The notes beneath the pieces are model-generated. The model did no database searches, was not told the DNA's origin, and saw only the letters and a list, made by a program, of their open reading frames with translations. From Nereocystis luetkeana (lineage: Eukaryota; Sar; Phaeophyceae; Laminariales; Laminariaceae), in assembly GCA_031213475.1 (NCBI GenBank), contig JARUPZ010000020.1, positions 8,607,562 to 8,671,561 of the forward strand: DNA of 64,000 nt, given 5' to 3'. This document shows, piece after piece, positions 52,289 to 61,907 of this stretch (positions are counted from its first letter, which is position 1; each line of letters starts with the position of its first letter). The translations under genes and the position numbers were made by a program.

Positions 52289-55200
52289 TCCCATCGAAAA
52301 TGTAACGCTCGACTGCTTTTACTATTTAACGCCCTTCCCGTTGCTAAGAGATAATGAGAGAAGAACGCTGACGAATGGGCTGACAGACGGGGGCACCCCA
52401 TGCATGAAACCAAAGCTTATTCGGAAGTCACGTCATGTTTTCGGGTCACATGTCAAGCTCCTCGTTCCTTACAGGGGGGGTGCCTCGGACAATAAGGTGC
52501 CACCCGTACGAGGCTTTGCCCCTTGACTAAAACGGGGGTACTGCTGCTGCAATTTGGTGTTGTTGTTCCATCCCGTGTACTGAAATATGTTTACACTTTA
52601 TTTCTCCAGCCTCCACGCTTTCGTTGTTGTGATCCGGGGTAACATACCAGCCCCCCCCCCCGCGCTCTACGCTACGGTGCGTGCCTTCCTTTTTTATCGC
52701 GGGGAGAGTTACGGATGGTAATAGTAGGCATAATCGTGATATGACACTTTCACACCTCGCACAGATCATCGATTTCCACAGTTTATGATATGGATCTTTC
52801 ATGGAAGATCTGTTGATGTTCTTGCAGGATCTAGCTCATGTTGACTGGTGGGACCCGTACAGTCTGCATGATCTACAGTAGCACATGTCTCCTGGGTTGG
52901 ATCTGCCCTATAGGGCAGATCCTGCACAACCTATCAAAACGGCTGGTGAGGAACTAGATGATCTGCAGCAGACAGATCAGATATATCATGATATATCTGT
53001 CAGAGTTGTGGGTACTTCTCAGCACGGAAAACTCACATGTTCAACGCGGCGTTTTTCCTTCGATACCCCGGGCTCTCGCCCGTCGGCCCCAAGGACAACG
53101 TCGCCAGCGAGGCACTCGTGGTGACGTTCCTCCGCCTCCTCCTGGCCGCTCCCGGCGGTCGAGAGAACATGCCTCCAGCAGCGGACGAAAAATCTCCCAC
53201 AACGATGGCGCTCGCGTCCCCGCCTCTGGGTTGTTTTCTCGGCCCGTCCCTAGCACCTAGCCGATCCCCGTCTACGGTGCCCCTTCCCCGACGGTTTCTC
53301 TGGGGACGATGATGATGTCGCCCGCCCTCAACATACGTGTCATATGTACTATCACCACCACCACCACCATCACCACCACCACCACCGCGTTCCTTTCTTG
53401 AAATTTGTCTCATGTTGTCCGCCGCACTCAGCAGCGTCGATCCAGGAGACTCTTCTTCGACCGACAACTGCTTATTGCGAGAGGGGGAGCAGCGAAATAT
53501 TACCTGTTTTTGCTTTCTACTGCTGCTGCTGCTGCTGTTGCCGTTTCTGCGGCCCCCTGCAGCTCCCGCTCTCTTTCCTTTCGAGGAAACGTTGTCGTTG
53601 ATGGTGGGGGCGGGGGGGGGTGTTGCAGCGGGAACTCTCACTACCTCCGCCGCGGGTCCGAAAAGTGGCGGCAAAATTCCGTCAGGGTTCGCGGTGTCAG
53701 AGGTCGTCGGCGACGCTAAGGGCCCCTCCATTGGCGGGGCATTCACATCGTTGTTGGAGATGGAGGTCGTCTCTGTGATACCGTTGTCGGCACCGGAAGC
53801 AGCATTTTTTCTCCCTTTCTTGCGTTGAACGAGCGTGGGCAACCTCTGCCGCAGGAACGGGGGCAGTCTCGTGTCGATCTCTTCCATCTCGGTGTGGCTC
53901 GCTCCTCCGTCTTGCTGCGCTTTCTTCCGGCTGATGTACGCCTCCATAAGAGTGTTACACGCGGAGCCGGACTTTATCTCCCTGTACATGTTTCTGTACA
54001 GAACCTTCCCGAGTTTGTTCTTCGCCGTGCTTGGGATTTGTTTGCGTCCGTGTAGCCACCACGAGAAGGAAACCGGTAGCGGGGCGTGGCAAGAACAGAA
54101 CCACTGGTCGTGAGGTCAAGCGAAGTGGAACGAGTGGATAGAAGGGGCGGGCTCACTCGTACAACTGAGGGGGGGGGGGGGGTCACCGCTGTGTTTGGCT
54201 TTCCATCAACGAACGGCTGTACATGCGAATATCGTATGTCACACGATTTCAGAACGAAGACCATGGTCTACAGTAGATCTGGACTCACGCGCGCCGACAC
54301 AATTGTTGAGTACCGCATTGTGACATTGAAAGTAAAGCACGAGTTCAGACAAAATTCCCGCCAGGCACGTATGTAGTCTAGCTCTGGACTCGATGGCTAC
54401 ATCGAGAGGGAGCCTGCCACATTTGCTGATGCGGTCACTGGTCTGCACACGTCATCAACGCCTGAGGCAAGCCCCGAAGTAAGAGCTAATAAAAATGTCC
54501 AAAGTTGGTTAACAACCGCGTCCCACCTACAGTATACAACACGTGTGATGAAATAATACACCCCCTCGATCTATTGCAAAGGTAGTTCTCTCGACAATGG
54601 GGAGAGTACAAATGCCTCACGGACGTGTAGTGTGTGCGAAGACGTCGACGGCACCTTTTCAAACCCACCATTAAATTGGAGGAACTCGGTTGTGAAAAAC
54701 CGTCCCAGCGGGTGTGTTGATCGCTGGAGTGCTAGGATATGCGGTAAAATGTTTCCCAAGACCGATTATTGCGCGGGGTAAGGTGTAGACCTCGGCGTGA
54801 ATATCACCAGGGAGGTGTTACCCCTCCCACCGCGCGCGTCCGTCGGGCAAAACAAACGCACAGCAAGCCATAAACAACATCAAAGTTACGAAGAAACCAC
54901 TACCCACGGCTCACCCAGCACTCCTGAGAGCGGACCGCTGCATGTCGAGGCAGTCCATGGGAGGACGTCGCCCACGTCCCCGGCGCCCCCGTCCTCTGCG
55001 AGCAGCTACCGCGTCGACATCGACCCCCCCTGGAGGCATGAATTCCCGCGAGGCTGCGGACAAAATAATATCTATCTTCCTCTTTCCTCCGCTTTTTCTG
55101 ACGAATGGGCTGTTGCTGTCGCCCCCCATTACTCCTTGGGCGTCATAGAACGCGTCACGATCGTCGCCGCCCCCTTCCTCTCCTCGTTGACGGTCGCTGC

Positions 55201-57931
55201 TGCTGCAACCGTCGACGACGTGTCCGTTGCCGTGTGCCACGTCTCCCAGCTGGACGGCGCTTTCTGATCGTTTCAGAGCGGTCAAAAACGTGTTGGGGTC
55301 GCCCGAACCATTGTCGTCGCCGCCGTGTTCCCGTTCGACGTCGGTCCGACTCATAACCGCCGCCGCCGCCGCCGCTGGCCGCCGCTTTTCGGCCGCCCGT
55401 GGACGCGCTCCTAGCCCCTCAGGGCCTTCACCATCCGCTTCTCGCTGGTTTTTCTCGCTAGCTCTCTTTTCCCCGGGCATTGTGCCCACTTTTCCTTGGT
55501 TTCCGCTGATACCAGCTCCACCGGGGGTGCCAATATTTTGTTGTTTTTCTCTGCGTTTACCGAGCGTGAACCCTGTACGGGTACGAGCACCAGTGGGTGG
55601 CGGGGGGGAAGCGCTAGACCCCGTCGTCGTGCCTTCAAGCTCTGTGCAAATAGTTTCGCTGAACAGTCGGTAGGCCTCCATTTCTGCGGCCGACTTGACT
55701 TCTGCCGCGGTCAAGCTCGGGCAAGACCACCTTTTAAGGCACCGGGACATGACGGGGAAGGTGGATTCGAATGGAAGCGCGGTAGGGGGTGTTCGGACGT
55801 GAATTCCCCCGCCGTTCCAAGGACTCGTTTCAAGATTAGTTGGCTGGTTGGTGGTTTGCATTGGCTGGTAGTTTCGATCGGTTGGTTCGTTCGTTGTTCC
55901 TGTTGGTTGTTTCCTATTGGTTGTTTGGTTTTGTTGTTTATGGAATAGTCGGTCGGTTGGTCGGTTGGTTGGTTGATTAGTCGATTGGTTAATTGATTGA
56001 TCTATCGATTGGTTCGTTTTTTTATTGAATGATTGATGGATTGGTTGGTTGGTTGATAGAATGGTTGGTTGATAGGCTGACCCTCTCAGGGGCAAAAATC
56101 GGTAACAGGAGGCGGGGCTGGACTCTCACCTGAAGATGGGCTATCTGTTTGTTTTACACCTCAGATCTGGTGGCATCGAAAACGAGGCCTCGAAACTTGC
56201 AAAAACCACCCGTAAACCATTGCTTGTCGACCATGAACAAGAAGCGCGGGTTTGCTAGCCGGGCCAAAAGAGCAGTGTCCGTCGTGGATAAAAAAATAGA
56301 AAAAAAAAAACAATTTTCGTGCTTGGATGCGCGGTGTGCCTTCCCCCCGGCCTGCGCTCACATTTCAGAGCGACTGATGCGGACGCTTTCCGTGTCGCTC
56401 ATGTCAATTTCCCCGAGAATGTCCGCGGCCTTGAACAGCTGAGCCCCCACCTGCGACGTAACGTCAGAGAAAAATCGTGAGAAGAGCAAGAATACCGTTC
56501 AAAATAAGTGTCATTGGAAACACAGATTTGTTTTGCTCTACCTTTTGCCACAGCAAACTTGGGGATTTTTTTCGTACCACAGCATACAACTGATTACTTT
56601 GCCTAAGGAGTCAAAAACTACTCCGATGCTACGAGTACTTCCAACTAGCTTGTGTCAAATACGACGTGAAGTTTCGGAGGAGTTGAATGGAGGCGCTGGC
56701 CATCCTCAAGCCAGTTGGTGGGTCATAGTCAGCCAACTAACAGCAGTATCACAGCTCCGACCGTATGAACCCAACCAACTGATCCGCGCTACCTAGACGC
56801 GGCAGATCATGATGATATGCACGACATATATTTGGCGAATCGTGTGATATGTTCGATCTATATCAGACAGATCATGACCTGTGCGATACATATCGTACAT
56901 ATCATCACGACCGTACTAAATATATCAGGCAGATCGTGATATGTTCGATCTAATCAGACAGATCATGATCTGTGCGACCTCCATCAGGCAAAGCATGATC
57001 TGCCCGATGCACGAAATATTTTTTGTTTCTCCTGTTTTGTTGATCACGGATCATCCGTCCGTCAAACCTGGATGTCGGCGAGGGTGAAGAGCCGCAGGGT
57101 GTTGTCGGTGCTGGCGGTCACCATCAGCGAGGTGTTGTCCACAACACAGAGGGTCGACACCGGGCAACCGCTGTGCGCCTCCCACCTCAAAGAGGCGGAA
57201 GTTGGACGCATAGCTTCCAGTTCACCTTTGACAGAAATCAACGAGCTGTCCGGCACAAACAGAGAAGAAACAGGGGAAATGGGAGAAGATGGACGCCGGG
57301 ATCTAAGCCAAGCCAAACCTTTTCAAAACATGCTACGACAGGGGTCGCACCTAACCATATTTGAGGCCGACCAGACCGGACCGGATCGGACCCGACTTGA
57401 TCCGACCAAACTTGATCCGACATCCGACATCCGACATCCGATATCCGACATCCGACATCCGACATCCGACCCGACCCGACCCGACCCGACCCGACACGAC
57501 CCGATCCGACACGACCCGACACTACCCGACCCGACCCGATCTGACCCGACCCGACCCGATACGATCCGACACCAAACGAAACGACACGACACGACACGAC
57601 ACGACACGACACGACACGACCCGTGATAGTTTGACGATCTTCTTGCCCAACCTGCGGGTCGGGTGATGGCCCATGAAAAAGTAACCGTCGAAGGTCCCAC
57701 CCACTCACAGCACTACTTCTACTTCTCACTACTAAATGCGTGCTCCTGTAAAACTAAAAACACATTCGACGAGAGGGATCGGTACGTACATACCTGGCGC
57801 TGCCTGAGGGTATACTTGCAGCCGACGGAGGGCAGCAGTCGAGCCCAGAGCGCCTATGTCTCGTGGTGCGCAAGTGGGCCCCGGGGTCGTTGTGCTGCTG
57901 CCTGCGGGCAAGCCAAGCGGCCATTGCCTCC
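46899..57931 (-). CDS. WD40/EF-hand protein gene (ten phase-linked exons; more upstream)
   Basis: Span of the well-supported part. Ten exons join with matching phases into about 921 residues. The order is: WD40-type segment (FDGYFFMGHHPTR-WEAHSGCPVSTL...STDNTLRLFTLADIQ), a short helical exon, two long low-complexity exons rich in Gly, Ser, Arg and Lys, then short exons ending in a canonical EF-hand loop DEDNDGEVSLGD. WD40 domains are protein-binding propellers and EF-hands bind calcium. The combined role is not known to me; a calcium-regulated scaffold is a guess. The gene converges with RecQ. Exons farther upstream (59.2-59.5, 60.67-60.82 and about 63.7 kb) probably belong to it, so the 5' end may lie beyond the window. 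Confidence 0.85.
47520..47698 (-). CDS. WD40/EF-hand gene, exon
   Basis: Acceptor gtacgtgcag, 59 codons plus two bases: TNSTVGEYIRMKPDARSRSL, then DEDLLGVANFGSYLRSEVET and a hydrophobic end LGGVFLLFA. Donor CCAG|GTGATT. Probably a helical lead-in to the EF-hand. Confidence 0.82.
47815..48110. mobile_element. Poly-C element (family B), inverted copy
   Basis: A G run, tactcgataggagagatgta, catgcatggccgtagtcgta, gtcgggttttcaccgaccag and aaccgcttgtgaggcggact. Confidence 0.8.
48156..48420. mobile_element. TIR element family D, copy
   Basis: The left end cacgtgtgataagataacac and accccctcggacgacttttc are clear. The right end (gagagagtgtgttttctgg) is decayed. Confidence 0.65.
48522..48632. mobile_element. 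MITE M1, copy
   Basis: tattacggggggaccatagt to agtcccccgaaataa. Confidence 0.88.
49019..49128. mobile_element. MITE M1, copy
   Basis: tattccgggggaccatagtt to ggtcccccgtagta. Confidence 0.88.
49345..49462. mobile_element. MITE M1, copy with CCTGGTA insert
   Basis: tattacgggggaccatagtt to ggtcccccgtaata. Sister copies read aaatatataggttttt; here tatatacctggtagtttttt (TACCTGGTA at 49404-49412). Confidence 0.9.
49864..49944 (-). CDS. WD40/EF-hand gene, exon
   Basis: 27 codons, phase 0 to 0: DRFDSAISASPTEGAPTMTS then WSKLKAQ. Acceptor ccattccgacccag, strong donor CAG|GTATGT. Confidence 0.8.
50682..50704. repeat. Poly-G run
   Basis: Uninterrupted G tract of about 22. Confidence 0.95.
51519..51636 (-). 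CDS. WD40/EF-hand gene, exon
   Basis: One base completing Ile, then 39 codons: PLHLELGPGNTLTASNRRGL and TKCESLPPMTVQEQWKHML. Acceptor tcacggcag, donor TTG|GTGAGA. The preceding exon ends in AT, so the codon ATC is formed correctly. Confidence 0.8.
52249..52287. repeat. (GA)n microsatellite
   Basis: Almost perfect gagagaga tract. Confidence 0.95.
52740..53010. repeat. Family C repeat, copy
   Basis: cacctcgcacagatcatcga, tgcaggatctagctcatgtt, ctcctgggttggatctgccc and atgatctgcagcagacagat words in the family order. Confidence 0.6.
53037..54029 (-). CDS. WD40/EF-hand gene, 993-bp exon
   Basis: One base completing Gly, then 330 codons. Starts TAKNKLGKVLYRNMYREIKS, then GSACNTLMEAYISRKKAQQD, a helical and probably ordered part. 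It becomes low-complexity: Lys-rich (QRKKGRKN), Ser run, Gly/Asp runs encoded by the ccaccac tract at 53343-53390, Arg-rich, and Ala/Ser-rich. Acceptor aatcccaag, perfect donor AT|GTGAGT. Confidence 0.87.
53343..53390. repeat. (CAC)n microsatellite inside coding exon
   Basis: On the coding (minus) strand this is (GGT)n and adds a poly-glycine stretch. Confidence 0.9.
54537..54725. mobile_element. TIR element family D, decayed copy
   Basis: aacacgtgtgatgaaataat and acaccccctcgatctattgc at the left, agcgggtgtgttgatcgctg at the right. Confidence 0.55.
54915..55715 (-). CDS. WD40/EF-hand gene, 801-bp exon
   Basis: One base completing Ile (AT+C), then 266 codons and two bases. Begins LTAAEVKSAAEMEAYRLFSE, then TICTELEG, probably helical. 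Long Lys/Arg/Gly/Glu-rich disordered stretches follow, with an eight-alanine run, and it ends near RRGRGRRGRGRRPPMDCLD, an RG-rich basic patch. Acceptor ttgcccgag, donor GCTGG|GTGAGC. The sequence upstream of 55715 in the same frame (Thr/Asn/Gln repeats from a ggtt array) is read as intron. Confidence 0.85.
55840..56075. repeat. (TTGG)n/(TTGA)n array in intron
   Basis: ggttggttgg, gattgattga words. Open on the minus strand only because the repeat lacks stops. Confidence 0.85.
56362..56450 (-). CDS. WD40/EF-hand gene, exon
   Basis: 29 codons plus AT: VGAQLFKAADILGEIDMSDT and ESVRISRSE. Acceptor tacgtcgcag, donor AT|GTGAGC. It links the WD40 part to the low-complexity exons. Confidence 0.83.
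56800..57010. repeat. Tandem gatcatgatctgtgcgat-type repeat (family C related)
   Basis: Repeated atatcagacagatcatgatc and gatatgttcgatctatatca words. Confidence 0.7.
57068..57185 (-). CDS. WD40/EF-hand gene, WD-repeat exon
   Basis: One base, then 39 codons: WEAHSGCPVSTLCVVDNTSL, MVTASTDNTLRLFTLADIQ. This is a textbook WD-type blade (H-S-x-P-V...A-S-x-D-N-T-L-R-L-F). Acceptor tttgag, donor CAG|GTTTGA. Confidence 0.9.
57360..57620. repeat. (CCGAC)n / (CATCCGA)n array
   Basis: cgacatccgacatccgac then cccgacccgacccgac then acacgacacgacacg. The same pentamer type as 19259-19405. It lies in the intron between two WD exons. Confidence 0.93.
57652..57703 (-). CDS. WD40/EF-hand gene, 52-bp exon
   Basis: Two bases completing Val, then GGTFDGYFFMGHHPTR and two bases completing Arg. 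A TGA just upstream in frame forces the acceptor at gctgtgag. Donor CGCAG|GTTGGG. It gives the outer strand of the WD blade that continues with WEAHSG. Confidence 0.78.
57794..57931 (-). CDS. WD40/EF-hand gene, exon
   Basis: Acceptor tttcatggcag, two bases, 45 codons, one base: RQWPLGLPAGSSTTTPGP, then DIGALGSTAALRRLQVYPQA. Strong donor GCCAG|GTATGT. The phase fits the next exon. The frame choice rests on that fit. Confidence 0.72.
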
Positions 57932-58078
57932 CTGCCATGAAAACAAAGAGATACGTCGCTGTTTCCTCGGGATAAAAGGTAGTAGAAAGTACAGAAACGC
58001 ACAAAACGCACATTTTGTTTGGGGGGGGGTCTCCCTGCACCCAGGTAAGACCTGTTCACGCTCTGCGCATCTAAGCGT

Positions 58079-58195
58079 TGATCCCTTTCAGGACTGTAGT
58101 CCCGCTTTGCGGACAAACCAATCAAACTACTGTACTGTATAAGTAAGTACTTACAGTAGTCCCCAAAACGGGACTGCAGTCCTGAGAGTGTTGAA
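58079..58195. mobile_element. Palindromic MITE M2, copy
   Basis: ccctttcaggactgtagtcc and ccccaaaacgggactgcagt arms around a tactgtactgta spacer. Confidence 0.75.
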
Positions 58196-58629
58196 TAGTT
58201 GTGCACATCGGGTATGATATCATGATCTAGATCATCTAGAAACTGAACCCGCCCTTAAGAAATGTCGCTGTGCAGGATCTGCTCGGCACATCTGCATTCC
58301 AGGAAATGCGTCCCGGATGTCATACGGTTTATGCGACTCAGCCGGTGCGACTCAGGAGCCACCACCAAATATTTTTTGGGGCCAGCGGGTACACGAGGGG
58401 CAATGGATTGCGAATGTATACCGGGTTTGCGGCTTGCAAGGTTTCTCTCAAGATTGATTGCTGGATGAGATTTAGAGCCCCTCGATTCGACGCGAGTCCA
58501 TGAGGAGACGAAAGAGCTGAAGAGTATTCCTGAATTGATAAGCCGTAGTGGGGAGGGGGCCTGCACATCACGAGCAACAAAACAGTCGGCTGGCCGTACC
58601 TGCCGCTAGAAACTCGCGCAGCAGAACGT

Positions 58630-58905
58630 GGTTCACACCTCGCGGACAGATCATCGATTCCCTCTTCACGATCATAATATTTTCAACATTTTCTTTTTAT
58701 CATTCCCGATCTTCTATGATCTACTGCTGTAGCTCATGTTGCGAGGTGAGGTCCGCATACTGTGAATGATCTATGAAACCACATGGTCGCTGGGGTGCAT
58801 ATGTACTATGCAGATCCCGTACAGCCTCCCACAACGGCAGTGAGGAACTAGATGATCTGTATCATGATCTATCAGTAGATCATCTGTCCCAGATGTGAAA
58901 ATGTT
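58630..58905. repeat. Family C repeat, copy
   Basis: cacctcgcggacagatcatc, gatctactgctgtagctcat and gatgatctgtatcatgatct words. Confidence 0.6.
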
Positions 58906-58913
58906 AAGTCTGT

Positions 58914-58972
58914 CCGTCGGTCGGTCGGTCGGTCCGTCGGTCAGTCGGTCGGTCGGTCGGTCGGTCAGTCGG
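58914..58972. repeat. (GGTC)n microsatellite
   Basis: Tetranucleotide ggtcggtcggtc with few interruptions. Confidence 0.95.
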
Positions 58973-59261
58973 CTGCTCCAGCCATTCCGAAAGTAAAACA
59001 ATTTTAATCCCAGGGATGGGCGCCGCGCCGACTCAACGCGGAGCTTATCCTGGGCGATGCCCCTCTGCTCCGGAGCAGTAGGCCTCATCCAATCCCCTGC
59101 TTCCACCGAATGATCGCTGGCAGCGTAAAATAGTATTGTGGTGATCCCTGTGTATCCCCGCCGTGCAAAATCGAAACTCGCACTCTCCCGTCGTAAATGC
59201 AAGCAGCAAGTCCACCTCAACTCACTCGTCCACTCCCGCGGCAGCCGCCAGCCCACCCGCC

Positions 59262-59490
59262 GGCCAGACTTCCACCCAGCCCCCGGCGTTACCGGCGACC
59301 ACTACCAGTCCCCTCTTTCCCCCTCCCCCCCTTCCCCCTCCTCCTCCGTCGTCGCTACTGTTGTCTCCGCCATCCGACGACTGCTGCGGTGGTGGTGGTT
59401 CTGAATCCTTGTCCGTCTTTTGCTCCCCCGGTACTGCCGCTGCCGTCGCGGAAGCCTCTCCTTCCGTAGAAGCATTATCCTTGCGGGTAC
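59262..59490 (-). CDS. Probable upstream exon of WD40/EF-hand gene
   Basis: A minus-strand frame, acidic and Ser/Gly-rich (KDSEPPPPQQSSDGGDNSSD), then KRGLVVVAGNAGGWVEVWPA, which has the end-of-blade pattern of a WD repeat (V-x-V-W). A donor in phase 1 (G|GTGGGC or G|GTAACG) would connect to the 57931 exon. Exact borders are unresolved. Confidence 0.6.
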
Positions 59491-59759
59491 GAGGTGTTGT
59501 CAATACAGTAGGTTAAGAGTTGCGTGCTATACACCGTACATACACGTGACCTGGGACCCCCTACCTTGGACAAATAGGAAGTGAAAAACCAACGCCTTGT
59601 GGGGACATGGAACCAAATGTATCGTACTGTAAATGCAGTAAATAACTCCCCCCCCCCCCAGGTGTCGACAACCTCTCAATTCGGCACGCCGTAAGATGGT
59701 GTGCTGCCTTGTCCGAGAATGTCTCCACAAATATTTGTCTATGCCCACAATGCGCTGGG

Positions 59760-59835
59760 GGAGGGGGGGGGGGGGGGTTACTCGATAGGAGAGGTGTACT
59801 CGATCTCATGCATGGCCGTAGTCGTATGGAGGGGG
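59760..59835. mobile_element. Poly-C element (family B), inverted terminal fragment
   Basis: G18 run, tactcgataggagaggtgta, ctcatgcatggccgtagtcg. Confidence 0.75.
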
Positions 59836-60231
59836 GGGGGAGGGGGGGGGGCGGGAGGGGTCCTGACCACCTGTGTAGTGGTGCGTTTTATAGCATTGTT
59901 TGGTGAAATATGCCTCTCTGGTTGACGGGGTGGGAAATACCTAAATGCTACCTGGTACCTCTCTGGGCTGAAATAAAAGTACACTTTAGACACTAATATG
60001 AAGACCAAGCGGTCCTTATATTCACGCCCAAGGTGGTATTAGATATGTATATATACTTATTTTGTGGCGTCCAGTGATCAATCAACGTGCGGTGGCACGC
60101 GAAAGCTCCAACATTTTTCGATCCCTCATGAAAAAAATCGCAAAACGTAAAAAAAAAAAAAACGAAAAGGCCTACTAATGCCGTACCTGCTGGCTGCAGT
60201 ATCGTGTGCAGTCTCCTTTCGTGAATTACAT

Positions 60232-60328
60232 TATTACGGGGGACCATCTATGGTATACATAAAAATCTATATACTTGACCATTTTTACTGACAGTATTTG
60301 GTCCTATTTGCTATGGTCCCCCGTAAGA
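60232..60328. mobile_element. MITE M1, copy with internal deletion
   Basis: tattacgggggaccat is followed at once by ctatggtatacataaaaatc; the left inner arm is deleted. The right end is complete (ggtcccccgtaa). Confidence 0.85.
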
Positions 60329-60666
60329 GTTTTCGATATATACATGTAAAAATATATAAACACTATAGTATACCATAGAACATAGGGCTGACTATTGTTA
60401 AACCCCTTCAGGGTAGCACTCCCGTTCGGGGGGACATAAGGCTTTGAATTAGTGCACTACATGAGCGTCTGTGTCTCCATACGTAGTGCTGTTCGAAAAA
60501 GAGTTAAGCTAGCTACTAATAGTTATCTCTCAAGTCAGTTTTTCGTCTATTAATGTAGTTTTCTTGTTTATTGCTCTTCCCATGTACTATATTTCCCCTG
60601 TTTTTATCTCTCCATCCCATGAATAGGAGTAACTCAGACCGTGGGTCATATACATAGCAGGCTCAC

Positions 60667-60817
60667 CTCCCCCCCCCCCCCCCCCGCTCGTACGGTTCGT
60701 GCCGTCAGTGGCATTTTTATCACGAGAAGAGTTCTTGAGCCCTTTCTTCCGGTCAGCGACTCGCGTGGCTTTTTGGTTTTGGGGTGAGTCACAGAACTCT
60801 TCCATCGAGAAAGGAGG
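60667..60817 (-). CDS. Possible exon with poly-glycine (WD40/EF-hand gene?)
   Basis: 50 codons: PPFSMEEFCDSPQNQKATRV, ADRKKGLKNSSRDKNATDGT, NRTS, then a glycine run encoded by a G18 homopolymer, ending GAG|GTGAGC, a strong donor. Protein-like and basic. Same strand and style as the WD40/EF-hand gene, but its phase does not dictate a unique join to the 59.4 kb exon. Confidence 0.5.
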
Positions 60818-60921
60818 CTCAGACAGTCGCGCGCAACGGTAAATAATGTTGCGCTTTGTTTTTTTTGTCTATTGAGGCAAAATATTCTGACCGGTTGAGC
60901 TCCTTCAGTGAGCAGCTGCTC

Positions 60922-61049
60922 TTGCGGGGGACCACAGCAATTACTGTAGTACCGAATATGTGTATTAGCAAAAAAAAATAGGTATATATATATACTGGTA
61001 GGTTTTTGTATGTACCAAAGGTCCTATTTACTATGGTCCCCCGTAGTAG
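60922..61049. mobile_element. MITE M1, diverged copy
   Basis: ttgcgggggaccacagcaat to ggtcccccgtagta, with a TACTGTA word in the left arm. Confidence 0.82.
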
Positions 61050-61266
61050 CACACCGTTTAGTACGATAGTTATGCCGCCACAGCTGTTTGAGGGATTTCG
61101 AAGGGCACAGAAATATTGGCCCGGTTGTGCAAAGAACGTTCTTCGAAAAGTCATGTTTGTCGGGTGGGATAATGGGCTCCTCATTTAAAAAAAAAATACG
61201 TCGCCACCCCTTACGTAAGGGTGCTGCTACAGTACTGCATTTATTTTGAGATAAAACGGAAAGATT

Positions 61267-61338
61267 GACCCTTTCAGGACTGCAGCCAAATTGTAGGTAG
61301 TTTGTCCCAAAACGGGACTGCGGTCCTAAAAGGATTAA
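61267..61338. mobile_element. Palindromic MITE M2, shortened copy
   Basis: ccctttcaggactgcagcc and aaaacgggactgcggtccta arms. Confidence 0.7.
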
Positions 61339-61365
61339 CCCCGTCGAACAATCCTCATGGCCTAC

Positions 61366-61478
61366 TATTACGGGGGACCATATAGTGGGTAGGGCTAAAT
61401 ATTGTTAGTAGAAACAGGTGAGTATGTAGGTTTTTGTGTGTACCGTAGGTTCTATTTATAATGATCCCCAGTAATAGT
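61366..61478. mobile_element. MITE M1, copy
   Basis: tattacgggggaccatatag to gatccccagtaatag. Confidence 0.85.
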
Positions 61479-61796
61479 AGGCGCTAACAAAGACTACTAA
61501 AAATAGGGTGAGGGGTGTGGGCGTTGTGTGAGAATAAATATTGAATTGGAGACTACTTCGGTTAAACAAATCGCACTGACTGTGAATTAATTTGTTTCCA
61601 CTCCCTCCGTGGCCCAGACACATGCACCAACACCATAAATCGACCACCCTGGCCCTACGTACGTGCGAGTGGTGCCAGGTGCTGGTAGGAGGTAAATAAA
61701 AGGAGAAGGGGTGGATGGAATTAATGACTAATTGCTTGAGCTAGTGTGGATCAAACGGTTTTTGACAATGGAGGGCAACGATATCGAAATAGCACT

Positions 61797-61907
61797 AGTA
61801 CGGAGGACCACAGTAAATGGGACCTACGGTACACACAAATACCTATACATTTACCTATTTTTCCCAACAACATTTGGTCCTGGATACTATGGCCCCCCGC
61901 GCAATAC
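61797..61907. mobile_element. MITE M1, copy
   Basis: gtacggaggaccacagtaaa to ggccccccgcgcaata. Confidence 0.83.

Noticed and set aside
53337-53828. Plus-strand 163-codon ORF, and 54797-55673 plus-strand ORFs
   Set aside because: Shadows of the GC-rich minus-strand exons of the WD40/EF-hand gene.
55716-56095. N-terminal part of the 394-codon minus frame (Asn/Gln/Thr repeats)
   Set aside because: It is the translation of a ttgg/ttga microsatellite. Phase and acceptor evidence start the exon at 55715.
57238-57729. Minus ORFs rich in Val/Ser/Gly/Arg
   Set aside because: Translation of the (CCGAC)n pentamer array.
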